Position numbers and translations under genes: made by a program. A DNA stretch of 64,000 bases from Citrobacter sp. RHB25-C09 (GTDB taxonomy: Bacteria; Pseudomonadota; Gammaproteobacteria; Enterobacterales; Enterobacteriaceae), in contig NZ_CP057483.1 of assembly GCF_013836145.1 (NCBI RefSeq), forward strand, positions 1,798,001-1,862,000, given 5' to 3'. Positions 47,806 to 56,387 of the stretch are shown here, piece by piece. Position 1 is the first letter of the stretch. The number at the start of each line of letters is the position of its first letter. The notes under the pieces are model-generated. The model saw nothing but the letters and a program-made list of their open reading frames with translations, was not told where the DNA came from and searched no databases.

Positions 47806-47822
47806 TAAACATTTAATAAACC
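47806..47822 (-). promoter_or_regulatory. PhoP box of the phoPQ promoter
   Basis: On the minus strand GGTTTA-TTAAA-TGTTTA matches the PhoP direct repeat (G/T)GTTTA-N5-(G/T)GTTTA. A -10-like CATAAT follows after 12 bp, the usual geometry of PhoP-activated promoters. Confidence 0.85.
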
Positions 47823-47867
47823 GTGGGGAGGAAGCCGGAGGAGCTCCAACTGGAGAGTGGAGCGTCG

Positions 47868-47903
47868 GCCGGATAAGATGCTTTCGCATCGCCATCCGGC
47901 ACA
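47868..47903. repeat. REP unit between phoP and purB
   Basis: 'ggccggataagatgctttcgcatcgccatccggc' is a REP-like hairpin just after the purB stop. Confidence 0.75.
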
Positions 47904-47910
47904 AAGACAA

Positions 47911-49281
47911 TTACTTCAGTTCATCAACCATGGTGATGGCGCGACCAATGTAGTTGGCCGGCGTCATGGCCTTCAGACGCGTTTTTTCCTCTTCAGGCAG
48001 CGCCAGACCGTCGATAAACTGCTTCATACCCTCAGCGTCAACGCGCTTGCCACGGGTCAGTTCTTTCAGTTTTTCGTACGGCTTTTCAATGCCATAACGA
48101 CGCATCACGGTCTGGATTGGTTCGGCCAGTACTTCCCAGTTGTGGTCCAGTTCGTCCAGCAGGCGATCGCGGTTCACTTCCAGTTTGCTCACGCCTTTCA
48201 GCGTGGACTGATAAGCGATCAGCGCGTAGCCGATACCCACGCCCAGATTTCGCAGGACGGTGGAGTCGGTCAGGTCGCGCTGCCAGCGAGAAACCGGCAG
48301 TTTGCTTGCCAGGTGTTGTAGCACGGCGTTAGACAGACCCAGGTTGCCTTCCGAGTTTTCAAAGTCGATTGGGTTGACCTTGTGCGGCATGGTTGAGGAG
48401 CCAATTTCACCGGCGATGGTTTTCTGCTTAAAGTGGTTCAGCGCAATGTAACCCCAGACGTCGCGATCGAAGTCGATCAGAATGGTGTTAAAGCGTGCGA
48501 TGCAGTCAAACAGTTCCGCAATGTAGTCGTGCGGTTCAATCTGCGTGGTATACGGGTTCCACTGGATACCCAGCGAAGTGACGAACTCTTCGCTGAACTG
48601 ATGCCAGTCCACTTCGGGATAGGCGGCGATGTGCGCGTTATAGTTGCCCACCGCGCCGTTGATTTTACCGAGGATCTCCACCTGGTTGAGCTGGCGGAAC
48701 TGACGCTCCATGCGGTAGGCCACGTTCGCCATCTCTTTACCCATGGTCGACGGCGTTGCCGGCTGGCCGTGGGTACGGGAGAGCAGGGGAATATCGCGGT
48801 ACTGAACCGAGAGATCTTTCACAGCATCAATTACCTGACGCCAGTACGGCAGAATCACTTCATCGCGAGCGGTTTTCAGCATCAGCGCGTGAGACAGGTT
48901 GTTAATGTCTTCCGAGGTGCAGGCGAAGTGGATAAATTCGGAAACTGCATGCAGTTGTGGAACGCCTGCCACTTTTTCTTTCAGGAAATATTCGACGGCT
49001 TTGACGTCGTGGTTGGTGGTCCGCTCGATAGTCTTGATACGCGCGGCGTCTTCTTCATTGAAGTTGGCGACGATAGTATCAAGGAAACCGATTGCGTCGG
49101 CAGCAAAAGCAGGAACTTCCTTGATCGCTGCGTGCGCGGCCAGTTTTTGCAGCCAGCGTACTTCTACCTGTACGCGGAATTTCAGCAAACCGTATTCGCT
49201 GAAAATCCCGCGCAGCGCGCTGACTTTATCGCCGTAGCGTCCGTCGACAGGGGAAACGGCGGTCAGTGAGGATAATTCCAT
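47911..49281 (-). CDS. purB: Adenylosuccinate lyase
   Basis: PurB catalyses two fumarate-releasing steps of purine synthesis. The 456-residue protein has the fumarase-superfamily signature GSSTMPHKVNPIDFENSEGN with the catalytic Ser loop, and the His in SRTHGQPATPST. It is the last gene of the rluE/nudJ-mnmA-hflD-purB run on the minus strand, 3 bp from hflD. Confidence 0.98.
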   Translation of the reverse strand: MELSSLTAVSPVDGRYGDKVSALRGIFSEYGLLKFRVQVEVRWLQKLAAHAAIKEVPAFAADAIGFLDTIVANFNEEDAARIKTIERTTNHDVKAVEYFLKEKVAGVPQLHAVSEFIHFACTSEDINNLSHALMLKTARDEVILPYWRQVIDAVKDLSVQYRDIPLLSRTHGQPATPSTMGKEMANVAYRMERQFRQLNQVEILGKINGAVGNYNAHIAAYPEVDWHQFSEEFVTSLGIQWNPYTTQIEPHDYIAELFDCIARFNTILIDFDRDVWGYIALNHFKQKTIAGEIGSSTMPHKVNPIDFENSEGNLGLSNAVLQHLASKLPVSRWQRDLTDSTVLRNLGVGIGYALIAYQSTLKGVSKLEVNRDRLLDELDHNWEVLAEPIQTVMRRYGIEKPYEKLKELTRGKRVDAEGMKQFIDGLALPEEEKTRLKAMTPANYIGRAITMVDELK

Positions 49282-49284
49282 AGA

Positions 49285-49926
49285 TCACAACTCCGGGGTT
49301 AAATGAGCAAGAATTTGTTTTGCCTGAGTCGTCAGGCGATTACGAGAAAACATCAGTTGCAGACGCCCACCGCCGACCTGGTGCCAGAGTACGGCAGCAC
49401 GAATGCCAGCGAGAAGGGAGGCGCGGACTTTCGCCTGCACCTGCGGACTCTGTAGTACGGCAGGGGAACCGGTCACCTGAATACGCGGACCCAGCGGACT
49501 GATGACATCAACATAAATGCCAGCCATCGCGCTCATCAGCGTTTCTGATTGCAGATCAAAGTGGTCGAGCTGGCGTTGCAGGCCGTTGATCCGGTCGCCC
49601 AGCGTGTCGAGGGCACCTTTAGCGGCGGAGAGCTTACGCTCCAGCACCATCAGGCTCAGCGTATAGCGTGTCAGTTCTGCATTCAGACCCTGACGGCTGC
49701 TGGCGTTCAGAACGCCGAGCAGCGTTTCCAGACCGAGGCGCAGATTGGCCTCGCTGCCGCCGTACACCCCCAGCGTTGAGCTGGGGTTCATATCAATGAC
49801 GCTGTTCAGTGAGACGTGGAGCGCATCGGCATCACAGTGCCCCTGGTGCGCAAGCTGTTGCACCAGGCGTGCCGACTGGCAAATACCTGCCAGTGCGAGG
49901 GTGATGTCATAATAATTTTTTGCCAC
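49285..49926 (-). CDS. hflD: Lysogenization regulator HflD
   Basis: HflD is a peripheral inner membrane protein that binds lambda CII and lowers lysogenization. The 213-residue protein begins with a GTG at 49926 (MAKNYYDITLALAGICQSA). That start fits E. coli in place of a much longer in-frame start whose extension is not conserved. It lies between mnmA and purB as in E. coli. Confidence 0.95.
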   Translation of the reverse strand: MAKNYYDITLALAGICQSARLVQQLAHQGHCDADALHVSLNSVIDMNPSSTLGVYGGSEANLRLGLETLLGVLNASSRQGLNAELTRYTLSLMVLERKLSAAKGALDTLGDRINGLQRQLDHFDLQSETLMSAMAGIYVDVISPLGPRIQVTGSPAVLQSPQVQAKVRASLLAGIRAAVLWHQVGGGRLQLMFSRNRLTTQAKQILAHLTPEL

Positions 49927-49963
49927 GTTCACTGCTTCCTTGTATGTATTTGTGAAATAAAAA

Positions 49964-51070
49964 TTAAACCGGCAGAGGCAGGCGCTGTTCGATGATACCG
50001 CCGCCGAGGCACACTTCGCCATCGTAAAACACTGCTGATTGACCCGGTGTAACCGCTGCAACCGGCTCATCAAAAATCACTTCAATGCGCTCATCATCCA
50101 GCGCCTTAACGGTGCAAGGAATGTCGGTCTGGCGATAACGCGTTTTCACCGTGCAGCGCATTGTGCCAGTGAACGGTTCGCGATCGACCCAGTGCAGTTG
50201 TTGGGCAATCAAGCCAACGGACATCAGTCGCGGGTGCTCATGACCCTGGGCGACGATCAGAATGTTATTCTCAACGTCTTTATCCACCACGTACCACGGA
50301 TCCTCGGTGCCTTCTTTGGTGCCGCCAATCCCCAGACCTTTACGCTGGCCCAGCGTGTGGTACATCAGCCCCTGGTGTTGACCAATCTCTTCGCCATCGA
50401 CAGTGAGAATTTTGCCCGGTTGTGCAGGCAGATAACGACCAAGGAATTCGCGGAATTTACGCTCGCCGATGAAGCAAATACCAGTGGAGTCTTTTTTCTT
50501 CGCGGTGACCAGCCCAAGGTCTTCGGCGATTTTACGGACCTGGGGTTTTTCCAGTTCGCCAACCGGGAACAGGCTCTGGGCGATCTGCTCATGCCCCAGC
50601 GTATAGAGGAAGTAGCTCTGGTCTTTATTGCCATCGAGTCCGCGCAGCAGGCGACTTTTGCCGTCAACATCCGCACGGCGAACATAGTGACCGGTGGCGA
50701 TATAGTCTGCCCCCAGGTCTTCGGCGGCGAATTCCAGGAAGGCCTTAAATTTGATTTCTTTGTTACACAGAATATCGGGGTTCGGCGTGCGTCCCGCTTT
50801 GTACTCTTCCAGGAACAGTTCGAAGACGTTATCCCAGTATTCAGCGGCAAAGTTGACGGTGTGCAGTTCAATGCCGAGCTTGTCGCACACGGCCTGCGCA
50901 TCGGCCAGATCGGCCGCTGCGGTACAATATTCCTCGCCGTCGTCCTCTTCCCAGTTCTTCATGAACAGGCCTTCTACCTGATAACCCTGTTGTTGCAACA
51001 GCCAGGCGGAAACGGAGGAATCGACACCGCCGGACATACCGACGATCACTTTTTTTGGGCTTTCTGACAT
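49964..51070 (-). CDS. mnmA: tRNA-specific 2-thiouridylase
   Basis: MnmA makes the 2-thio group of the wobble uridine in tRNAs for Lys, Glu and Gln. The 368-residue protein has the PP-loop GMSGGVDSSV (11-20) and the two catalytic cysteines, Cys102 (PDILCNKEIKF) and that in STGICFIGERKF. I chose ATG 51070 (MSESPKKVIVGMSGG); the upstream in-frame ATG is unconserved. Confidence 0.97.
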   Translation of the reverse strand: MSESPKKVIVGMSGGVDSSVSAWLLQQQGYQVEGLFMKNWEEDDGEEYCTAAADLADAQAVCDKLGIELHTVNFAAEYWDNVFELFLEEYKAGRTPNPDILCNKEIKFKAFLEFAAEDLGADYIATGHYVRRADVDGKSRLLRGLDGNKDQSYFLYTLGHEQIAQSLFPVGELEKPQVRKIAEDLGLVTAKKKDSTGICFIGERKFREFLGRYLPAQPGKILTVDGEEIGQHQGLMYHTLGQRKGLGIGGTKEGTEDPWYVVDKDVENNILIVAQGHEHPRLMSVGLIAQQLHWVDREPFTGTMRCTVKTRYRQTDIPCTVKALDDERIEVIFDEPVAAVTPGQSAVFYDGEVCLGGGIIEQRLPLPV

Positions 51071-51124
51071 TGGAATACTCACGACATTGAACTTCAAGGC
51101 GGCGTATTCTATCACGCACCCCTT

Positions 51125-51586
51125 TTAGTTGACACCCTCTGTAAACGGCCAGTTAAATTCGCCTATCATCGCCAGCGGGTAACGCTGCCCGCGCTGGTAA
51201 CAGCGGATGCTTTCGGCAACCAGCGGCGAGCGCAGGTTAGGCTCGGAAAGAATCTCCTCCGCACTGACCCAACGGCAGCAATCAATATCGCTGTCATGAG
51301 GTTCAGTCTCGCACATATTGGCAAGTTCTAGGGAAAACAGAAAACGCAAAAACGGCGTCTTATCGGGTGCGATCCACTGGTGCATCCGGATAAAGTGCTG
51401 AGGCTGTGCGTGAATTCCCGTCTCTTCCCATAACTCGCGCGCGGCGGCCTGTACTAACGTCTCGTCGGCTTCCAGATGTCCGGCAGGCTGGTTCCACAGA
51501 ACTTTACCGTTAATGGTTTCCTCAACGACTAAGAATTTGTCTTCCGCATGAACAATACAGGCGACCGTGACGTGGGGCTTAAACAT
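51125..51586 (-). CDS. nudJ: Nudix phosphatase NudJ
   Basis: NudJ (YmfB) hydrolyses HMP-PP and nucleoside di- and triphosphates. The 153-residue protein has a complete Nudix box GHLEADETLVQAAARELWEETG. That motif, with its REXXEE glutamates, binds the metal. It lies between mnmA and rluE, 3 bp from rluE, so these genes are likely co-transcribed. Confidence 0.95.
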   Translation of the reverse strand: MFKPHVTVACIVHAEDKFLVVEETINGKVLWNQPAGHLEADETLVQAAARELWEETGIHAQPQHFIRMHQWIAPDKTPFLRFLFSLELANMCETEPHDSDIDCCRWVSAEEILSEPNLRSPLVAESIRCYQRGQRYPLAMIGEFNWPFTEGVN

Positions 51587-51589
51587 GAT

Positions 51590-52255
51590 TTATCCTTTAT
51601 TCTCATCAGTGACGTCCCGCCATTCACCGTTGGCAAGATTCTCCAGAGTATAATCCCCCATCGCATAGCGAATCAGTCGCAGCGTCGGTAGCCCAACGTG
51701 AGCGGTCATTCGGCGCACCTGACGGTTTCGTCCTTCATATAAGGTCACCTTCAGCCAGGCGGTGGGGATGCTTTTACGCTCGCGGATCGGTGGATTTCGC
51801 GGCCAGAGCCAGTCGGGTTCGACAACGTGTTCAATTCCGGCGGGCAGGGTGGGACCATCGTTCAGCGTCACGCCATTGCGCAGTGCCTCCAGCGCCTCAG
51901 TCCCAGGTTCGCCTTCCACCTGCACGTAGTAAATTTTCCCGGTGCGTTTGCCCGGCTGCGTCAACCGCGCCTGCAGTGCACCGTCATTGGTGAGTACCAG
52001 AAGCCCTTCGCTGTCTCTGTCGAGACGACCCGCCGCATAAACCCCCTGCACGGGGATAAAATCTTTTAACGTTTTGCGTCCCGCCTCGTCAGTAAATTGT
52101 GGCAAAACATCGTAAGGTTTATTGAACAAAACCACGCGTTTTGGCTGGTTTTCTTTCCGACGCTTAGAGACTTGTCGCTGGCTGAATCGCTCAACCCGGT
52201 GATTTCTAAATGAAGTTTTTTGCATACTATTTTCAGACCTTATCAATTGCCGCAT
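51590..52255 (-). CDS. rluE: 23S rRNA pseudouridine(2457) synthase
   Basis: RluE forms pseudouridine 2457 in 23S rRNA. The 221-residue RsuA-family protein has the catalytic Asp in AAGRLDRDSEGLLVLTN and EGRNRQVRRMTAHVG near the end. The start MRQLIRSENSMQKTSF (52255) follows E. coli; a later ATG at codon 11 is possible. A 4-residue C-terminal extension (ENKG) is the only clear length change. It is divergent from icd. Confidence 0.94.
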   Translation of the reverse strand: MRQLIRSENSMQKTSFRNHRVERFSQRQVSKRRKENQPKRVVLFNKPYDVLPQFTDEAGRKTLKDFIPVQGVYAAGRLDRDSEGLLVLTNDGALQARLTQPGKRTGKIYYVQVEGEPGTEALEALRNGVTLNDGPTLPAGIEHVVEPDWLWPRNPPIRERKSIPTAWLKVTLYEGRNRQVRRMTAHVGLPTLRLIRYAMGDYTLENLANGEWRDVTDENKG

Positions 52256-52426
52256 TATAGCCTAACAACGAGTGTCTTTCATGGCGGCAAACATTAGGGT
52301 AGTATTGACACGCTCATTACAAAACATTAACAAAAAATTGCTCTAACGCAGTCGTGCAGCAGGACGCCAATGCACATGCAGCGCGATGACAGACGAGCAA
52401 ACCAGAAGCGCTCGAAGGAGAGGTGA

Positions 52427-53677
52427 ATGGAAAGCAAAGTAGTTGTTCCGGCGGAAGGTAAGAAGATCACCCTGCAAAACGGCAAACTCAACGTTCCTGA
52501 GAATCCGATTATCCCGTTTATTGAAGGCGATGGTATCGGTGTTGATGTAACCCCTGCAATGCTCAAAGTGGTCGATGCCGCTGTCGAGAAAGCCTATAAA
52601 GGCGAGCGTAAAATCTCCTGGATGGAAATTTACACCGGTGAGAAATCCACCCAGGTTTACGGTCAGGACGTCTGGCTGCCCCCTGAAACTCTGGATCTGA
52701 TTCGTGACTACCGTGTGGCTATTAAAGGCCCGCTGACAACCCCAGTCGGTGGCGGTATTCGCTCCCTGAACGTTGCACTGCGCCAGGAACTTGACCTGTA
52801 CGTCTGTCTGCGTCCTGTTCGTTACTACCAGGGTACGCCAAGCCCGGTTAAACAGCCGGAACTGACCGATATGGTTATCTTCCGTGAAAACTCAGAAGAC
52901 ATCTACGCGGGTATCGAATGGAAAGCGGACTCTGCTGACGCAGAAAAAGTGATTAAATTCCTGCGTGAAGAGATGGGCGTGAAGAAAATTCGCTTCCCTG
53001 AGCACTGTGGCATTGGTATCAAGCCGTGTTCGGAAGAAGGGACCAAGCGTCTGGTGCGTGCGGCGATCGAATACGCAATCACCAACGACCGCGACTCTTT
53101 GACCCTGGTTCACAAAGGCAACATCATGAAGTTCACCGAAGGCGCGTTTAAAGACTGGGGTTACCAGTTAGCGCGTGACGAATTCGGCGGTGAGCTGATT
53201 GACGGTGGCCCATGGCTGAAAATTAAAAACCCGAACACCGGTAAAGACATCGTTGTTAAAGACGTGATTGCCGATGCGTTCCTGCAGCAGATCCTGCTGC
53301 GTCCGGCGGAATACGATGTTATCGCCTGTATGAACCTGAACGGTGATTACATCTCTGATGCGCTCGCAGCACAGGTCGGTGGTATCGGTATCGCACCCGG
53401 CGCCAACATTGGTGACGAATGTGCGCTGTTCGAAGCCACTCACGGCACTGCGCCGAAGTATGCCGGCCAGGACAAAGTCAACCCGGGCTCTATCATTCTT
53501 TCCGCTGAGATGATGCTGCGCCACATGCAGTGGTTCGAAGCCGCAGATCTGATTGTTAAAGGTATGGAAGGCGCGATTGCCGCGAAGACCGTGACCTATG
53601 ACTTCGAACGTCTGATGGAAGGCGCTAAGCTGCTGAAATGTTCAGAGTTTGGTGACGCGATCATCGCGAATATGTAA
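52427..53677 (+). CDS. icd: Isocitrate dehydrogenase (NADP)
   Basis: Icd converts isocitrate to 2-oxoglutarate in the TCA cycle. The 416-residue protein has the regulatory Ser113 (GGGIRSLNVALRQ), phosphorylated by AceK, and the metal-binding Asp residues. The last 54 codons are repeated at 61930-62093, so this gene's 3' end may have been supplied by the incoming element. Its C-terminus carries the variant HMQWFEAADL, where E. coli K-12 has HMGWTEAADL. The gene is full length and presumably active. Confidence 0.98.
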   Translation: MESKVVVPAEGKKITLQNGKLNVPENPIIPFIEGDGIGVDVTPAMLKVVDAAVEKAYKGERKISWMEIYTGEKSTQVYGQDVWLPPETLDLIRDYRVAIKGPLTTPVGGGIRSLNVALRQELDLYVCLRPVRYYQGTPSPVKQPELTDMVIFRENSEDIYAGIEWKADSADAEKVIKFLREEMGVKKIRFPEHCGIGIKPCSEEGTKRLVRAAIEYAITNDRDSLTLVHKGNIMKFTEGAFKDWGYQLARDEFGGELIDGGPWLKIKNPNTGKDIVVKDVIADAFLQQILLRPAEYDVIACMNLNGDYISDALAAQVGGIGIAPGANIGDECALFEATHGTAPKYAGQDKVNPGSIILSAEMMLRHMQWFEAADLIVKGMEGAIAAKTVTYDFERLMEGAKLLKCSEFGDAIIANM

Positions 53678-53890
53678 TAGCGACAATTGTTAAATCTATT
53701 AACGGGAGCGTAACGCTCCCGTTGTTTTTTGTTAGGCTGCTAACGGTTATCAAAATTTTATCAAAACTAGTTATCAAAACCTCCAGGTAGTTTGGGGCAG
53801 GTTTGTCGATCAGATGGCAGCTCCACTGCCCAGTTACCATTAGGTATTCCTCAGCTTTTTATTATTTCTGGTGGGTGCTTGTTAATATTT
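53514..53890 (+). repeat. Direct repeat, left copy: icd 3' end, terminator and flank
   Basis: This 377-bp segment is repeated at 61930-62283 in the same orientation. It covers the last 164 bp of icd, the icd terminator and roughly 200 bp after it. The coding parts differ at only two synonymous sites and in the stop codon (TAA here, TGA there). The noncoding parts differ more, including about 23 extra bases here rich in the motif ATCAAAA (53748-53781). The copies frame the accessory island. From 53731 to 54089 I see no gene. Confidence 0.9.
53701..53730 (+). terminator. icd terminator
   Basis: AACGGGAGCG, loop taa, CGCTCCCGTT, then a T run. An identical hairpin follows the displaced icd tail at 62117. 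Confidence 0.92.
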
Positions 53891-54089
53891 AGATCCATTC
53901 TGTGCTGTGAGCGGACCTAACCTGCATAATGTTGATTTTATAATCAGCATGCAGTTCCTGATACTATGCAGGTAGTAACAGATATTTTATGGTGGAGATC
54001 ATATAGATCTGAAAAAATAACGACTTTGTGGCCTCATTTATTGATAATCTGACTTCTAACATCTTAATTTATAATGGATGAACTAAACT

Positions 54090-55694
54090 ATGCGGATAAA
54101 AAAATTAAGACTATTCAATGGATACAAGCGCTTTCACGACTTAACCATCGATTTAGGTGAAAACCCTTCTAGAATCGTAGCGTTGGTAGGGCCCAACGGA
54201 TGCGGAAAAAGCAGTGTTTTAGATGGTCTCCTTTTTCATCATAATGCGCATAACCGTTTGGGTAATAAAAATCAAAGAGATTACTTTTATCACTCTATGA
54301 ACAATGATCCCTCTTTTGGTTATCAAAGCATCAACATTGAATTTACCAGCGGTACTTATTCCGAAGTTAGAAATCGCAGGAGAGGTAAGGAAAATACTTT
54401 ATTTTCCTTCCGGAGTCCTTACAGATACAATTCAAATTTAGACGTAAAGGAAAGTAGAGCCGTTGGAGAAATATATTTAAATAACTACGGAGCATCTACA
54501 GCGGCAGACCTTGACGATAAAATGGAACAAAACTATCGCAGGCTAAATATCAAACTTAATAAATACATGCATGATGAAGATTGCAAACCTAGCGAAGCTA
54601 AAGACAAAATTATAGGAGATTTAAATCGCTCAATAAAAAACTGCTTGAATCTCGAGATTGATAATCTCGGAAACATAGAGAGTTCTCAAGGGATGATTTA
54701 TTTTAGAAAAGACGATCATCCTAAACCGTTTTCATTTAATGTGTTATCTTCTGGAGAGAAAGAAGTTATTGATATACTCCTTGATTTATATTTGAGACAA
54801 GATGAATATAACGATACCATCTATCTTTTAGATGAGCCTGAGTTACATATCAATACTTCCATTCAAAAAAAACTACTTATTGAAATAAATAGGCTCATTG
54901 GCCAGGATTGTCAAATTTGGTTAACAACTCATAGTATCGGTTTTATGCGTGCTCTGCAGGATGAATTCAAAGAAGAATGCCAAATAATATATTTTGAGGA
55001 GAGTTACAATCTCGCTGCTGAAGTTAAAAATATAACACCTATTCAGAAAAATTCTGACATGTGGCGAAAAATTTTCAGTGTTGCACTGGATGATCTTGTT
55101 CATCTATTAAGCCCGAAACGAATCGTCTACTGCGAAGGGCGTGATAGCCCTGGTCGGGGTGGGATGGAGAGAGGCTTAGATGCAAAGGTTTATAATAATA
55201 TTTTCAATGAGAAATACCCTGATACATTATTTGTTTCAAGTGGTGGGAATACTGAGCTTGATCAAAGAAGTGAGATAGCGATAGCAATCTTATCTAAAGC
55301 TCTACCACATTTAGAAGTGCTTGTTTTAAAAGACAGGGACTCTGGTTCTGGTCGCTGCATTTCATCTAGGGAAAGAGAAATATATCTCGATACCAACCCT
55401 AAAAATCACCGGATGCTAAATCGCTGGGAAATAGAAAACTATCTATTCAGTAAAGATTCTTTGATGAGTTATTGCAATAAAAACGAGCTCACCCTCGACG
55501 AAGTTGAGTATGATAAAATGGTTAAAAACATTAACGATGACAGTGTGAAAGAGCTTTCAAATTACTTTAGAAATTTTTGCGGAATAAAAACAAACTTGAA
55601 CTCAGAAGTCTTCAAGTTAAAAATATCTGAATGTATTATGAATACCTCTGATACATACATTGAACTTGAGAAATCTATATTTCCTCTAGGGTAA
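54090..55694 (+). CDS. AAA ATPase fused to a TOPRIM/DUF4435-like domain, putative defence protein
   Basis: The 534-residue protein has two parts. Residues 1-310 form an SMC/ABC-like ATPase: Walker A GPNGCGKS (34-41), signature LSSGE (219-223), Walker B YLLDEPE (245-251), switch His281 (TTHS). Residues 342-534 look like a TOPRIM/DUF4435 domain: Glu349 in VYCEGRD, Asp415 and Asp417 in VLKDRDSG, then RWEIENYLF (445-453). This plan is known from OLD-type nucleases and from the PARIS system, where AriA and AriB may be fused. I cannot decide between these. It stands alone, AT-rich, with no partner nuclease or antitoxin seen next to it. No product of E. coli K-12 resembles it closely. Confidence 0.8.
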   Translation: MRIKKLRLFNGYKRFHDLTIDLGENPSRIVALVGPNGCGKSSVLDGLLFHHNAHNRLGNKNQRDYFYHSMNNDPSFGYQSINIEFTSGTYSEVRNRRRGKENTLFSFRSPYRYNSNLDVKESRAVGEIYLNNYGASTAADLDDKMEQNYRRLNIKLNKYMHDEDCKPSEAKDKIIGDLNRSIKNCLNLEIDNLGNIESSQGMIYFRKDDHPKPFSFNVLSSGEKEVIDILLDLYLRQDEYNDTIYLLDEPELHINTSIQKKLLIEINRLIGQDCQIWLTTHSIGFMRALQDEFKEECQIIYFEESYNLAAEVKNITPIQKNSDMWRKIFSVALDDLVHLLSPKRIVYCEGRDSPGRGGMERGLDAKVYNNIFNEKYPDTLFVSSGGNTELDQRSEIAIAILSKALPHLEVLVLKDRDSGSGRCISSREREIYLDTNPKNHRMLNRWEIENYLFSKDSLMSYCNKNELTLDEVEYDKMVKNINDDSVKELSNYFRNFCGIKTNLNSEVFKLKISECIMNTSDTYIELEKSIFPLG

Positions 55695-55706
55695 CCAATG
55701 GCATTC

Positions 55707-55731
55707 GGCGCGATTTAAAATAAATCGTGCC
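55707..55731 (+). terminator. Hairpin after the ATPase gene
   Basis: GGCGCGATTTA, loop aaa, TAAATCGTGCC, 13 bp after the stop. There is no T run, so terminator function is uncertain. Confidence 0.4.
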
Positions 55732-55995
55732 TCTTAGTATTAGCCTATAATAAGTTGATCATAATAGTTCTTTCCGGTGTCCTTGTTAAAGTTTTTACCA
55801 TCAACTTTACTATTTAAATTCATACCGCCATCCTATCTTTCTCGTCGTTCATTACGTAGCGGCTTTAGGTCCGCTTCTCGCTCAGAGCGGACCTTCTCCC
55901 CAAGCGCTGGTCTGCCCTGTATTGATTAATGAGTTACAGATCACTTCTCAATATTGCGCAGGACAAAAAACGCTTTTGGCGGGTTAAAATGCACA

Positions 55996-56112
55996 TTACT
56001 CAATATCCAGGCCTGTAAGGTCTTTGATTTTTTTCTTTGCAAATCCCATTGCAAGCGATTTAGATAGTCCCATCAGTGTACTTGTAAATAGACCCGTTTT
56101 AGTTCCAGGCAT
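55996..56112 (-). pseudogene. Small ORF, perhaps the tail of a gene cut by the IS element
   Basis: A 38-codon frame begins at 56112 (MPGTKTGLFTSTLMGLSKSL) and ends at 55996. The frame stays open upstream (IWPGSQK) up to the IS-end repeats, which suggests it was once longer. The C-terminal half is basic (GFAKKKIKDLTGLDIE). I do not recognise it. The rest of the 439-bp stretch from 55695 to 56133 shows nothing else I can support. Confidence 0.3.
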
Positions 56113-56133
56113 TTTTTGAGATCCCGGCCAAAT

Positions 56134-56387
56134 TGACCCTGGTCCAAATTCAGTGCAGTGCTAAATCAGAGTTCTTCGTCTTTTGACCCTGGTCCAAATT
56201 CAGTGCAGTGCTAAATCAGAGTTCTTCGTCTTTCTGACCCTGGTCCAAATTCAGTGCAGTGCTAAATCAGAGTTCTTCGTCTTTCTGACCCTGGTCCAAA
56301 TTCAGTGCAGTGCTAAATCAGAGTTCTTCGTCTTTCTGACCCTGGTCCAAATTCAGTGCAGTGCTAAATCAGAGTTCTTCGTCTTTC
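56134..56387. repeat. Five tandem copies of the IS-element end (51-bp unit)
   Basis: Units start at 56134, 56184, 56235, 56286 and 56337; the first is 50 bp and the others 51 bp. Each starts TGACCCTGGTCC and ends CGTCTTTC, and they are otherwise identical. The last copy is the true end of the IS and includes the stop and last codons of its transposase gene, so the array arose by amplification of the IS terminus. Confidence 0.95.

Noticed and set aside
53731..54089. Integrase or excisionase remnant at the left island end
   Set aside because: No frame of useful length with tyrosine or serine recombinase motifs is seen on either strand here.
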